From assembly GCA_964587315.1 (NCBI GenBank), contig CAZPLW010000001.1, positions 62,001 through 126,000 of the forward strand: DNA of 64,000 nt. The letters are read 5' to 3'. This DNA is from FEB-7 sp964587315 (GTDB lineage: Bacteria; Pseudomonadota; Gammaproteobacteria; Burkholderiales; Usitatibacteraceae). Both the position numbers and the translations under genes were made by a program. Positions 23,944 to 32,717 of the stretch are shown here, piece after piece. The notes beneath the pieces are model-generated. The model did no database searches, was not told the origin of the DNA, and saw only the letters and a list, made by a program, of their open reading frames with translations. Every line of letters starts with the position of its first letter. The first letter of the stretch is position 1.

Positions 23944-24947
23944 CTCATCGCTCCCACCATCGCGAAGGTGCGCTGGATGGCCCAATAGGCACCCAGCGAT
24001 CCCACGACATAGCCCGGCAGCGCGAGGACGGCCCGGGGCCAGGCGATCCGGATGGCGCCGAAGGCCCGCTCGATCGCGAGCGCGATCGCCACGACGAGGA
24101 GCTGGCCCGCCTCGACCCCCACGTTGAACAGCAGCAGGGCGAGCGGGATCTCCGCCTGCGGGAAGCCCGCCGTCGAAAGCCCGCTCGCGAAGCCGAAGCC
24201 GTGCAGCAGCCCGAACGCGAAGGCCACCACCCAGGGATGGCGGATCGTGAAGCTCGACTCGCCGCGCCACCGCCTGACGATCTCCGGCCCGAGGAAGAGG
24301 ATGCTGAGCGCGATCGCCGCCTCGAGCGGCGGGATGGGCAGGCTGGCATGGCCGAGCGTCGCGAGGGCGAGCGTGATGCTGTGCGCGAGCGTGAAGGCCG
24401 TGATGGTCTTCACCAGCATCCAGCGGTCCGTGACGACGAGGAGCAAGCCCAGCACGAAGAGCAGGTGGTCGGCCGCCGGCAGGATGTGCCAGAAGCCCAG
24501 CCCCAGGTACGAGGCGGCGCGCGCCCAGGCCGTCGTCGGCGCGCCGAGCGTGGCCGAGGCCGACGTGGGCTTGAGCAGGTGGCTCTCCAGCCGGCCGTCC
24601 GCGTGCAGGACGCGCACGATCACGTCGGTGACGGTCGACTCCAGGCCGTCGATGGAAATCGCCTTGCCCGCGAGGCCGCCCTCGCACCGCACGGTCCCCC
24701 GGACCACCACCGCGCCCGGCGTGAGCCGCTGCTGGTCCGGGGCCGCGAGGCGGCAATCCTTCGGCAGCACCGGCGCGATGAAGATCTCCACCTCGCCGCC
24801 CGAGGGCTTCTTCCAGAAGAGCTCGTAGGTGCCGGGCGCCCGCTCGCGAAGCTCGAGGAAGCCGGGACGCATCTCGTGGGCGAGCGCCGCGCCGGCGAAG
24901 ACGGGGAGCAGCAGCGCGGCGGCCAGCGCCCGCAGGACGGCGATCAT
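23940..24947 (-). CDS. HupE/UreJ-family membrane protein
   Basis: 335 residues. A signal peptide (to about residue 23, ALAHEM) and a periplasmic N-terminal domain of about 130 residues precede a C-terminal multi-helix HupE/UreJ-2 domain with histidine-rich helices LGFWHILPAADHLLFVLGL, HSITLALATLGH and FGLLHGFGFASGL. HupE/UreJ proteins are nickel or cobalt permeases. This extended subgroup is usually found next to PpiC foldases and DUF3604 proteins, as here, and its substrate is not established. It overlaps both neighbours by 4 bp. Confidence 0.85.
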   Translation of the reverse strand: MIAVLRALAAALLLPVFAGAALAHEMRPGFLELRERAPGTYELFWKKPSGGEVEIFIAPVLPKDCRLAAPDQQRLTPGAVVVRGTVRCEGGLAGKAISIDGLESTVTDVIVRVLHADGRLESHLLKPTSASATLGAPTTAWARAASYLGLGFWHILPAADHLLFVLGLLLVVTDRWMLVKTITAFTLAHSITLALATLGHASLPIPPLEAAIALSILFLGPEIVRRWRGESSFTIRHPWVVAFAFGLLHGFGFASGLSTAGFPQAEIPLALLLFNVGVEAGQLLVVAIALAIERAFGAIRIAWPRAVLALPGYVVGSLGAYWAIQRTFAMVGAMR

Positions 24948-25780
24948 GGCGCGCGCTTCTCGATTACTACCCGGTAGCGCCCGAGCAAGGTCGCGTAGCG
25001 CTCGTCGAGGGCGCGGCGGCGGCGGTCGGCGGCGAAGTCGCGCGCGACTTGCGCACGCACTTGCTCGAGCGGCGCGACCAGGGCCTCCTCGCGCTCGCGC
25101 ACGAGGACCAGGTGCAGCCCGTAGCCGGACCGGAGGGGACCGATCCAGCGGCCGGGCTCGGCTTTCATCACCGCTTCGGCGAAGGGCTCGCCGAAATCGC
25201 GCGCGAGGTCGCCGTGCGGCAGGCGCGTCATGTCGGCCGGCAGCAGGCGCGAATCGCCGAGCCCCTCGATGCGCGCATCCGGCCCCGCCTGCGCGAGCTG
25301 CGCGAGCCGCTTGCGCGCGTCGGCCTCCAGCGTGCCCGGGTGGCGCTCCGGGCTCAGGTCCACCTGCCGAAGCGTGATGCGGGGTTCGCGGCGGTACCGG
25401 TCGGCGTGCGCGTCGAGCCAGGCCTGCAACTGCGCGTCGGTCGGCGGCGCGGCATCGGCCCCGTCGTCGGCGCCGAACTCGAACTTCTGCCGCAGCCGGC
25501 GGCGGATGACCGTGTCGTCCCGGTCGAGCCCCGCCGCCATCGCCTCGCGCGTGGCGATCTCCTCGCGCACGTACTCGTCCAGCAGCGTCTTGAGCTCCGC
25601 CTCGGTGGGCGGGCGCTGCCAGGTGCGCGCGAAGCCGGTGGAGATGGCGTCGACCTGCCCGGGCGTGATGACGATGCGGCCCGTTCCCGGGCCGCCCGGA
25701 TCGAACCGGTCGAAGACGAGGAAGAGCGCGAGCCCGATCGCCAGGAAGTGCAGCAGCGGTTCGCGCAGCAGTCGTCGCAT
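24944..25780 (-). CDS. Membrane-anchored PpiC-type peptidyl-prolyl isomerase
   Basis: 278 residues. An N-terminal membrane anchor (LLHFLAIGLALFLVFDRF, about 9-26) precedes a SurA-like helical chaperone segment (about 40-150) and a parvulin rotamase domain whose end reads GPLRSGYGLHLVLVRER. It should help fold periplasmic or outer-membrane proteins. The start is ATG 25780, and the stop overlaps the HupE/UreJ start (ATGA). In related clusters the foldase sits with DUF3604 and HupE/UreJ genes, so it may be dedicated to the neighbouring products. The upstream DUF3604 gene is broken, which could reduce its expression through polarity. Confidence 0.88.
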   Translation of the reverse strand: MRRLLREPLLHFLAIGLALFLVFDRFDPGGPGTGRIVITPGQVDAISTGFARTWQRPPTEAELKTLLDEYVREEIATREAMAAGLDRDDTVIRRRLRQKFEFGADDGADAAPPTDAQLQAWLDAHADRYRREPRITLRQVDLSPERHPGTLEADARKRLAQLAQAGPDARIEGLGDSRLLPADMTRLPHGDLARDFGEPFAEAVMKAEPGRWIGPLRSGYGLHLVLVREREEALVAPLEQVRAQVARDFAADRRRRALDERYATLLGRYRVVIEKRAP

Positions 25781-25806
25781 GCGGTTCGGTTCGAAAGCCG
25801 CCCTGG

Positions 25807-27738
25807 CTAGGGCGTGTACCAGATCGGCGAGGTGTACGCGCGCTCCGTGATCGTCATGCGCGTGCCCGGCAACGGCTTGATGTTGAATCGCTTCGCGTCG
25901 TAGGCCGTCCAGCGCGGCGTCGGGATCTCGATCACGCGCACGTAGTAGAACGCGCGCTGCTGCGGGTCGAACGCCGGGTCCTTCCACACGGTGCTCAGCT
26001 CCGTCGCGCCGATGGAATTGGTCCACGTGGCGTTCGCCACGTCCACGGTGCTGCCGACGGAAGCGCGGGCGCGGCCGTCCGCGTCGATCTTGCGCCCGCC
26101 CGAGACGGCCACGTCGTAGATGCGCTCCTGCGTCCTGCCGTCCTTGTCGAGCCAGCCCTTGATCACCTGGACGCGGTCGATGTTCGCGCCGATCGGGTCC
26201 TTGAGCGCGGCCACGAGGAAGGTGGGCGACTTGCCCGCCGGGGCCTTCGCGAGGTCACCGCCCATCGGCACGCCCTTGGCGTAGCCGAGCGTGGCGGGCT
26301 GGCGATGGGTCGCATCGGCCGGCCCGAAGTCCCAGCCGCCGAAGAAGCGCACGATCATGCGCGGGCCGGTGGTGGCGTAGGTCTCGCGGCGCTTCATCGC
26401 GTCGAAGATCGCCTCGCGCGTGTTCTCGGTGGCCCACACGGCCGCGTAGCCGGAGGCGCCCACTTCCCAGTCCATGACCTTCACGCCGGTCTTCGCGTTG
26501 TCGAAGAAGGTCTTCGTCAGGCGCTCGGGGCTCGGCTCCTGCGGGGCCGTCTTGCCGAAGAAGTTCTCCTCCTCGACGGCCACGAGGCCCGTGTGCGCGT
26601 CGGTGCTGCCGATGAGGCCGAACTTGTACGGGTTCGCGCCGAACTTCGCCTCGAGGGCGAGGCCGTTGCGGTAGGCCGAGCGGGCGTACTCGAGCGGGAG
26701 CATGTCCTTGCTCTTGGCCGCGCTGCCGTCGAGGTTGCCCTTGTCCCACAGCTCGTAGTCGGCGAACTCGTCGGTGGTCGACATGAAGGGATGCGACTCG
26801 CCGGTGCCCTTGGTCTGGGTGACCTCGTACAGCGGCTCCCAGCGCGCGCGCGTGTCGATGTACTTGCGGTCGATGGGCTTGCCGAAGGCCTCGACCATCG
26901 GGAACATGCGGCCGTTGCTCAGGTTGCCGTTGTGGGCGATGGCGAGCACCTCGGTGCCGGTCTTCTGCTCCGTGGCCGCCATCCACTTCCAGAGGTTCTC
27001 CGGATTGTCGTTGCCGAGCGGCGGCAGCGTGGTGAACGGCTCGACGAGGCTCGCCTGCGCGCCGTTGCCGCGAAAGATCACGTTGCGGTGCAGGTTGTTG
27101 CCCTCGGTGATGGAGGTCCACTCTTAGCCGATGAAGACGGTGAAGCGGCCCGGGTCGTTGAATGCCTCGGCCGCCTTGATGGTCTCCTGCCAGGCGTTGC
27201 GGTAGGTGCTGGTTCCCGGGACCGGGAACCCCTTGGGCAGCCGGTTGTTGCTGAAGCTCACGATGATGTCGACCGCCGCTTCCGCGCCCTGGCCGCCCTT
27301 GATCTGGTCGTACCACTTGCGCCCCTGAGGCGTCGCGAGCAGCTCCGGGTCGCCGCTCATGAGCTGCGGGAAGAAGCCGAAGCCGTCGGAGTGGTCGGCG
27401 ACCACGAGGAAGTCGAGCGGGCGCGCGAGCTTCACCGACTGGCCGGTCGAGGAGACGACTTCCTCGCCGCGCGCGAACCGGTAGGCTTCCCGCGGCCCGA
27501 GCCGCGCGCCGAAGGCGCCGGCGTCCAGCGAGAACGACGTGTGCAGGTGCGTGTCCCCGAAAAGGGGCCGCGTCGGATAGCTGCGGCCGGCGTAGGGCGA
27601 ATAGCCCGGCTTGCTGCCGTGCACGCGCTCGAGCTGCGCCTTCTCGGCGCCGCCGGCGTCGCCTTGCGCGAAGGCGGCGGACATGCCGCCCGCGAGCAGG
27701 GCGAGGCCCACGGCCGTGACGATCTTTCTGGTTTTCAT
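25807..27738 (-). pseudogene. DUF3604 protein interrupted by a single in-frame TAA
   Basis: A complete DUF3604 protein would be encoded from ATG 27738 (signal peptide MKTRKIVTAVGLALLAGG) to 25807, but codon 27126-27124 reads TAA between FTVFIG and EWTSITEGNN. Both halves stay in the same frame and are otherwise well conserved (GDTHLHTSFSLDAG, VVADHSDGFG, GSTDAHTGLVAVEEE), so one base change from TAC or TAT explains the break. The family has PHP-like metal-binding histidines and unknown substrates. The start overlaps the upstream gene stop. The lesion is either recent gene loss or a sequence error. Confidence 0.85.
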
Positions 27739-28340
27739 GGTGCTGACCTCGATGAGAGAGCCGGGGGAGAGAGGCGATCGACGAGCGCGGCGATCTCGCG
27801 CACGCGTTCCGGTTCGCCGTAGAAGCGGATGAGGCCCCGTTCGCGGGCCGAGCGGGGGGTGAGCGTTCCGTCGACGAGCCCGGCGACCACGGGCCGGTCC
27901 GTCACGACCACGACGTCGCCCGGAACGGGACCGGTCACGTGGACGGCCATGGCGAGCCCCGCGCCGGCGGGCTCGAACCGCGCCCAGAGCATCGGCCCGA
28001 CCAGGACGACGGTGAATGCGGGGACGGCGCCCCTGTCCACGTGGGCGCCCGCGAGGTCTCGGAAGAGACCGAGCTGGCCGGCGGTGTCGCGATACGCGGC
28101 GAGGGCGCGAAGCGCCTCGGGACGCTCGTCCGGCTCCGCCGCCGGCTCGTTCCGGGCGATCACGCCTTCGAGCTGCGCCATCCAGACGGCCGTGTGGACG
28201 TACAGGGCCTTCGGATAGGCGAGGTTGAGCGCGGAGCGGTTCAGGTCCACCGCACCGTGAAAGCCGCAGGCCCCGGCGGGCCACGCCGCGGCCATGAGCA
28301 GGGTCGCCGCGACGGCGTTGCGCCAGTTCCCGGCGCTCAA
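27735..28340 (-). CDS. Exported protein of unknown function
   Basis: 201 residues from a TTG start at 28340, chosen because a GGAGG site lies about 7 bases upstream; an internal ATG at 28283 is the alternative. The N-terminus is a signal peptide ending near AGACGFHG. The mature part is rich in alanine and arginine with no recognised domain. The 4-bp overlap with the DUF3604 start shows it is the first gene of the DUF3604-PpiC-HupE-barrel-DUF2254 set. It may be a small periplasmic partner of the DUF3604 product. Confidence 0.6.
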   Translation of the reverse strand: MSAGNWRNAVAATLLMAAAWPAGACGFHGAVDLNRSALNLAYPKALYVHTAVWMAQLEGVIARNEPAAEPDERPEALRALAAYRDTAGQLGLFRDLAGAHVDRGAVPAFTVVLVGPMLWARFEPAGAGLAMAVHVTGPVPGDVVVVTDRPVVAGLVDGTLTPRSARERGLIRFYGEPERVREIAALVDRLSPPALSSRSAP

Positions 28341-28378
28341 GAGGCCCCTCCGCCCTTGCGTCGCGGCGTTCCGGGCGA

Positions 28379-29194
28379 CTACCAGTGGAAGACCGCCGCG
28401 ATCGCCGGCCCGTTGAAGGTCATGCTCTCGATCTTCTTGCCGGACTTCATGTCGTAGTCGAGATAGCGCCACGCGGCCACGACGTCGCCCCACTTGAACG
28501 AGTAGCCGATGCCGCCCATCGCCTGCCACGTGAGGTCCGATTCGCCGGTGCCGATGTCGACGTACCAGGGCACGAACCACTTGCGCTCCTCGCCCAGGGC
28601 GAAGCGTCCCTTCGCGCCGACGATCGCATCCCAGTTGGAGATCTTCGCTTCCGACGTGCCCGCGCGGCTGCCCACGGGAACCGAGGCGACGTTGCCGGTG
28701 ATCTCGTACCCGAACGTCTGCTTCAGGTCGAAGAGTCGCGTGCCGCCGATGAGGTCGACCTTCATGGCCGGATCGGAGGCGATGCGCCAGGTGCCCGCGA
28801 GTGTCCACGCCCAGCCCTTCAGGTCGTAGCTCACGTTGGCGTCGGCGCCGGCGGGAATGGGCGTGCCCCCGAGCGTGAAGTCGCGGAACCCGCTCTTGGT
28901 GTTGCCCAGGTCCATGTAGACGACGTCGGTGTACATGCCCCAGCGGCCGTTGCTCGCCTCGAGGTTCCCCATGAAAGTCATCTTCAGGCTGTCGAGGATC
29001 TTGCTCGAGTCCACCGTGCTGCTGCTTCCGCCGGAGCCGGCAGGGAAAGTCGTGGTCCCGCCGATGTCCGGCAGGTAGGCGTAGATCGAGCCCTGCCATT
29101 TCCAGGTGTCCGCGACCTGCGCGCGGGCGTCGGCGGACGACAGGGTGGCGAGGGCGCAGAGCGCCGCGGCCGTGAGCTTCATCGGTCTGTTCAT
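28379..29194 (-). CDS. Outer-membrane beta-barrel protein
   Basis: 271 residues with a signal peptide (cleaved near DARAQVAD). The mature part is made of alternating strands with aromatic girdles: WKWQGSIYAYLPDIGG near the start, then VVYMDLGNTKSGFRDF, YVDIGTGESDLTW and the terminal AIAAVFHW, which ends in an aromatic residue as BAM substrates do. It resembles uncharacterised porin-like proteins. Its stop is 38 bp before the unknown exported gene, so it may belong to the same transcript. The function is unknown. Confidence 0.8.
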   Translation of the reverse strand: MNRPMKLTAAALCALATLSSADARAQVADTWKWQGSIYAYLPDIGGTTTFPAGSGGSSSTVDSSKILDSLKMTFMGNLEASNGRWGMYTDVVYMDLGNTKSGFRDFTLGGTPIPAGADANVSYDLKGWAWTLAGTWRIASDPAMKVDLIGGTRLFDLKQTFGYEITGNVASVPVGSRAGTSEAKISNWDAIVGAKGRFALGEERKWFVPWYVDIGTGESDLTWQAMGGIGYSFKWGDVVAAWRYLDYDMKSGKKIESMTFNGPAIAAVFHW

Positions 29195-29232
29195 GGTCTG
29201 CTCCTCGCGGGCGGGATCGATCCCGCCTCCGG

Positions 29233-29697
29233 TTACTTGATGGTGTAGCCCTTGCCCTCGAGGCACGCGGCGCGCGCCTTCTGGTAGGCCTGCTGGCCCG
29301 CGCTCTGCTGCTGCGAGGCCTGCTGTTGCTGCTGCTGCGAAGCCGCCTGGTTCTGCTTGCGGCTCGCGCTGCGGGCCACGACCGCGCCGGCCGCGGCGCC
29401 GGAACTCGCGTCGCCGCCGACCACCTCGCCCACGACCGCACCCTTCGCCGCGCCGCGCACGCCGGCGCCCGGCGTCGTGCCGGTCGCCGTCGTCGGGGGC
29501 TTGGCGGCCTGCGGGGGCGGCGGCGGATTGGCCGGGTCGTACTTCGACTGCTCGACCGCCCACGTGTGGCAGGCGCCCTCGTCCTTCTTCTGCTGGTCGG
29601 ACGTCTGGCCCTTGGCGGGGTACACGAACTGCTGCGCGACGGCGCTGGCGGCGAAGGCCGTCGCGACGATCGCGGCAAGAAGCGCGGGGGTTCTCAT
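29233..29697 (-). CDS. Exported glycine-zipper / glutamine-rich protein
   Basis: 154 residues. A signal peptide (MRTPALLAAIVATAFAASA) is followed by a conserved segment with CHTWAVEQSKYDP, a proline run, a glycine-zipper-like stretch (GAAKGAVVGEVVGGDASSG) and a poly-glutamine segment, ending with a lone cysteine in ACLEGKGYTIK. A glycine zipper suggests insertion in or contact with a membrane. ATG 29697 is preferred because AAGGAG precedes it; ATG 29712, overlapping the DUF2950 stop, is the alternative. It is the third gene of module 1, where module 2 has a SYLF protein. Confidence 0.7.
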   Translation of the reverse strand: MRTPALLAAIVATAFAASAVAQQFVYPAKGQTSDQQKKDEGACHTWAVEQSKYDPANPPPPPQAAKPPTTATGTTPGAGVRGAAKGAVVGEVVGGDASSGAAAGAVVARSASRKQNQAASQQQQQQASQQQSAGQQAYQKARAACLEGKGYTIK

Positions 29698-29708
29698 CGA
29701 TTTCTCCT

Positions 29709-30677
29709 TCATTGCGGGGCCTTGGCCCATGTCTTGTCGGGATTGAACAGCTTCATCGCGGCCGCGAGCCGGGCGGTATCGCTGCCCAGGTCCTTCTCGA
29801 AGACCACGCCGTCGTGGTTCACGACGAAGGTCTTCACGCCGGAATTGCGGTAGCTGGCGGGCCAGGCGACGATCGCGAAGCCGCCGAAGAGCTTGCCCTT
29901 CACGAGGTAGTCGTAGGCGCCGCCCGGGGCGTCCTTGCCCTGCGCGGTGAGGATGCGGAAGTAGTAGCCGTGATAGGGCATGGGCTTCGCGTCCTTCTTC
30001 CCGGCGCCGTACCCTTCGCTCACGGCCTTCGCGGCCAGCGGGCCCAGCGGGCTCGCGGGCTCGCCTGCCTTCGTCTCCCAGTACAGCCCGTCCTTCTTGC
30101 CCGGCGTCGAGCGGATGCGCGCCGCGTAGTGGTGCAGGCCGTCGCCGTCGGCGTCCCGCGCGGCGTACTCGCGCTGCGCGTCCACGGCGGCCAGCAGGGT
30201 CTGGATCGTGTCGAGCTCGTTGCGGCCCACGCGGCGGTTCATGACTTCCTCGCGCCCCGCGTCCGCGTCGAACGCCCACTTGTCGCCCTTCTTCACGAGC
30301 GGCGCCGGAAAGGGCCAGTCGTCGCCGATGACCAGGATCGCCTTGGCGTCGCCCTCCTTCGCGAGCCGGTTCTTCGCGTCGTAGCCCGCGAGGAATTTCT
30401 TCCAGTCCGACGCGTCCGCGACGCGGTCGCCGGTGAAGAGCCAGCTGCGGGACTTCGGGCCGATCACCGCGACCATGCCCTCCACGTCGCTCGCGCGCAC
30501 CGCCTCGACGAGGGCCTTCACGGCCTCCTCGGGCGTCGCGAACGACTTCTGGACCGCGGCCTTGGGCGCGGCTTTCGCCGCCGGGGCATTCTTCTGGTCC
30601 TGCGCGAGGGCGCCGCCGCCGGCGATCGCGATCGCGGCTCCGGCCAGGACGCCGGCCATCCATCTCGTCGTATTCAT
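29709..30677 (-). CDS. DUF2950 family protein, copy 1
   Basis: 322 residues, exported (signal peptide to about residue 25, GGGALAQ). The DUF2950 domain fills the rest: FATPEEAVKALVEAVRA, NRRVGRNELDTIQTLLAAVD, HGYYFRILTAQGKDAPGGA and VVNHDGVVFEKDLG. The function is unknown; the family is almost always next to DUF3300, as here with a 1-bp overlap (TGATG). The copy at 47417-48415 has the same organisation and high similarity, so the two modules are paralogous. It is probably periplasmic. Confidence 0.88.
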   Translation of the reverse strand: MNTTRWMAGVLAGAAIAIAGGGALAQDQKNAPAAKAAPKAAVQKSFATPEEAVKALVEAVRASDVEGMVAVIGPKSRSWLFTGDRVADASDWKKFLAGYDAKNRLAKEGDAKAILVIGDDWPFPAPLVKKGDKWAFDADAGREEVMNRRVGRNELDTIQTLLAAVDAQREYAARDADGDGLHHYAARIRSTPGKKDGLYWETKAGEPASPLGPLAAKAVSEGYGAGKKDAKPMPYHGYYFRILTAQGKDAPGGAYDYLVKGKLFGGFAIVAWPASYRNSGVKTFVVNHDGVVFEKDLGSDTARLAAAMKLFNPDKTWAKAPQ

Positions 30678-31894
30678 CAGCGTCTCCCTCCGCCACTTCG
30701 ACCACCGCCGCCACCGGCACCGCGGCTCGAGGCGCCCCGGCTGCTGGCCGCCTGCGTGGATGCGCCCGAACCCGCGCCGGAGAATCCGCCGCTGGAACCG
30801 GAGCGCGAACTGGCCGCGGACGTCGAGGCCGACGGCGAACGCGAAGCCCCGGCCCCGGCATCGCGGGAACCCGCGCCCGCACCCGTCGTGCTGGCCGACG
30901 GCGAACGGCCGGCTCCCGCATCGCGAGCACCGGCACCCGCCGCCTGCGTCGAGGCGCCGGCCTGTTCCCGCCCGCGGTACTGGTCGCGGGCCTGCGCCGA
31001 CTGGGCGTTCGCGCCCTTGCCGTACTGCGAGGCCGCCGCCTGGTTGCCGTAGGGAACGCCCTTGCGGGATGCCGTGTTGTGCTGGAAGTTGTTGTTCTGG
31101 ATGTTGGTCTTGTTGAAGTTGTTGTAGTTGTTCACGTTCACGTTCACGTTGTTGCCGCCCCAGTTGCAGTTGCCCCAGATGGCGGCGCCTACCACCACGC
31201 CGGTGGCGAACGCGAGGCCGGGCGGATAAACGTACGCGGGCGGATACATCGAATAGGGCGGGTACGGATACGGCCACGTGCCGTAGACCGTCGCCGGGTT
31301 GTAGGTCGGGACGTAGACCACCTCCGGCTTCGGGGACTCGATGATGTAGACGGTCTGGCTGCCTTGCTGCTCCGTCTTCACCGTCTGCTCCGGCGTCGAC
31401 TTGAGGTTGCCCGCCTTCTGCGCCTTGGCGCGCAGCGACTGGACCGTCGTCATCACGGCCTTCTGGTCCGCGAGGAAGGCATCGCCCAGCTTCTGCGTCC
31501 AGGTGAGGTTCTCGTTCATGTGCCCGAGCACCTTGGGCACGGCGGTGAGCGCCTTCACGGCCGGGTCCCACGCCTGCTTCTGCATCGCGTCCTCGAGCGC
31601 CTTGTCCTTCACGCCCGGGTTGGCCTTCGACCAGCGCGCCGCCTCGACGACCTCGAGCGGGTAGGTGGAGGCCATGAGGATCTGCGCGACGAGCGCATCG
31701 GGATACAGCGCGATCGGCGCGAGGAGCTGGTCGAGCTCCTGCTGCGGGATGGCGGCGACCGGCGCGGCGGTGCCCGGTGGCGGCGCGGCGGCGCCCGGCG
31801 GCGGTGTGGCGGGTTGCTGGCCCCACGCCGGGAAGGCGCCCATGAGGAGCGCCACGGCCAGGGTCCGGTATCGGGAGGGGGTCGATTTCGTCAT
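30677..31894 (-). CDS. DUF3300 family protein, copy 1
   Basis: 405 residues with a signal peptide, then the DUF3300 domain (about 45-270) starting QQELDQLLAPIALYPDALVA and including VEAARWSKANPGVKDKAL and a tyrosine/proline-rich strand TYNPATVYGTWPYPYPPYSM. It continues into an asparagine-rich segment (NVNVNVNNYNNFNKTN) and a Ser/Gly/Ala-repeat tail with RDAGAG and SPSAST units. The tail looks disordered or surface-exposed. ATG 31894 is chosen with AGGAAG about 6 bases upstream. Bases 31535-31684 are identical to 49373-49522 in copy 2. The function is unknown. Confidence 0.87.
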   Translation of the reverse strand: MTKSTPSRYRTLAVALLMGAFPAWGQQPATPPPGAAAPPPGTAAPVAAIPQQELDQLLAPIALYPDALVAQILMASTYPLEVVEAARWSKANPGVKDKALEDAMQKQAWDPAVKALTAVPKVLGHMNENLTWTQKLGDAFLADQKAVMTTVQSLRAKAQKAGNLKSTPEQTVKTEQQGSQTVYIIESPKPEVVYVPTYNPATVYGTWPYPYPPYSMYPPAYVYPPGLAFATGVVVGAAIWGNCNWGGNNVNVNVNNYNNFNKTNIQNNNFQHNTASRKGVPYGNQAAASQYGKGANAQSAQARDQYRGREQAGASTQAAGAGARDAGAGRSPSASTTGAGAGSRDAGAGASRSPSASTSAASSRSGSSGGFSGAGSGASTQAASSRGASSRGAGGGGGRSGGGRR

Positions 31895-32090
31895 CTTCGC
31901 TTCCTGGCCGGCTCGGGACATCGCCGGAAAAGAGACTGCGATCGGACTTGCGGCGGGAACATCCCGGCGCGGGCATCGCGCCGTCGAAATCATCTCATGG
32001 CGCCGGTGGCGGAAAAGGCGCGCCGCCCCGCGAAAGCGAGACGGCGCAAGTCACCGGGGTACCGGGGAACGGCGATCGCGCCGATCGGGG

Positions 32091-32654
32091 TCAGAAGCGG
32101 AAATCCACCCCGACGAGGTAGCTGTCGACCTCGATCTTGTCGTTCTTCATCCACTCGGCGAACAGGCCGACGTTCTTCGAGAAGAGATACCGCGCGCCGA
32201 TGCCGTAGGTGGCACCGGTCTGCTTGTCCGACTCGCCGGCCGTGAAGTTCGCCGTGTTGGCGTTGGCCTTGATCTCGGACTCCTCGATGCCGATTCGCCC
32301 ATAGATCTCGAAGTTCTGGGCAACCGGCGCGATGCCGACGGCCGAGATGCCGAAGGACTTGGCCTTGGCCGAGCCGCTCACGTCGATGTTGCCCGAGCGG
32401 CCGCTGAACGTGTACTTGCCCAGGTCGTAGTAGCCGACCTCGACCGCGAAGTTCGGATGGAACCGGTAACCGCCGCGGATGGTGTAGGTCTTGTCGCTGT
32501 CGTCGATGGTCGCGTCCTGCAGGCCGGTGATGTCCTGGCCGGTCTTGCCGAGGCTGCCGATGCCCGCGCCGAATCCGACGTACCAGCTCTGGGCGAACGC
32601 GGGGGCGGACACGAGGCCCGCGGCCAATGCGACGGCGGTGATGATCTTCTTCAT
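32091..32654 (-). CDS. Outer-membrane beta-barrel protein, OmpA/OmpW-like
   Basis: 187 residues. A signal peptide (MKKIITAVALAAGLVSAPAFA) precedes an eight-strand-type barrel with WYVGFGAGIGSLGKTG, TIRGGYRFHPNFAVEVGYYDLG and TYGIGARYLFSKNVGLFAEW, ending in VGVDFRF, a strong outer-membrane insertion signal. The pattern matches small OmpA-like barrels (outer membrane protein beta-barrel domain). No periplasmic peptidoglycan-binding domain is present. It is transcribed alone, 63 bp downstream of the duplicated-domain gene and 196 bp before the DUF3300 gene. The role is probably structural or a minor porin. Confidence 0.83.
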   Translation of the reverse strand: MKKIITAVALAAGLVSAPAFAQSWYVGFGAGIGSLGKTGQDITGLQDATIDDSDKTYTIRGGYRFHPNFAVEVGYYDLGKYTFSGRSGNIDVSGSAKAKSFGISAVGIAPVAQNFEIYGRIGIEESEIKANANTANFTAGESDKQTGATYGIGARYLFSKNVGLFAEWMKNDKIEVDSYLVGVDFRF

Positions 32655-32717
32655 GGTGCTACTCCTTGCGTGAGCGGATAGGTTTGCCACGGGTGCGTGA
32701 AACGTGCGCGAAGGCTT

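Noticed and set aside
27124..27126. Programmed readthrough or recoding at the DUF3604 TAA
   Set aside because: No recoding signal is known for TAA in this family, and no selenocysteine-type element is expected for an ochre codon. A simple mutation or error is more likely.
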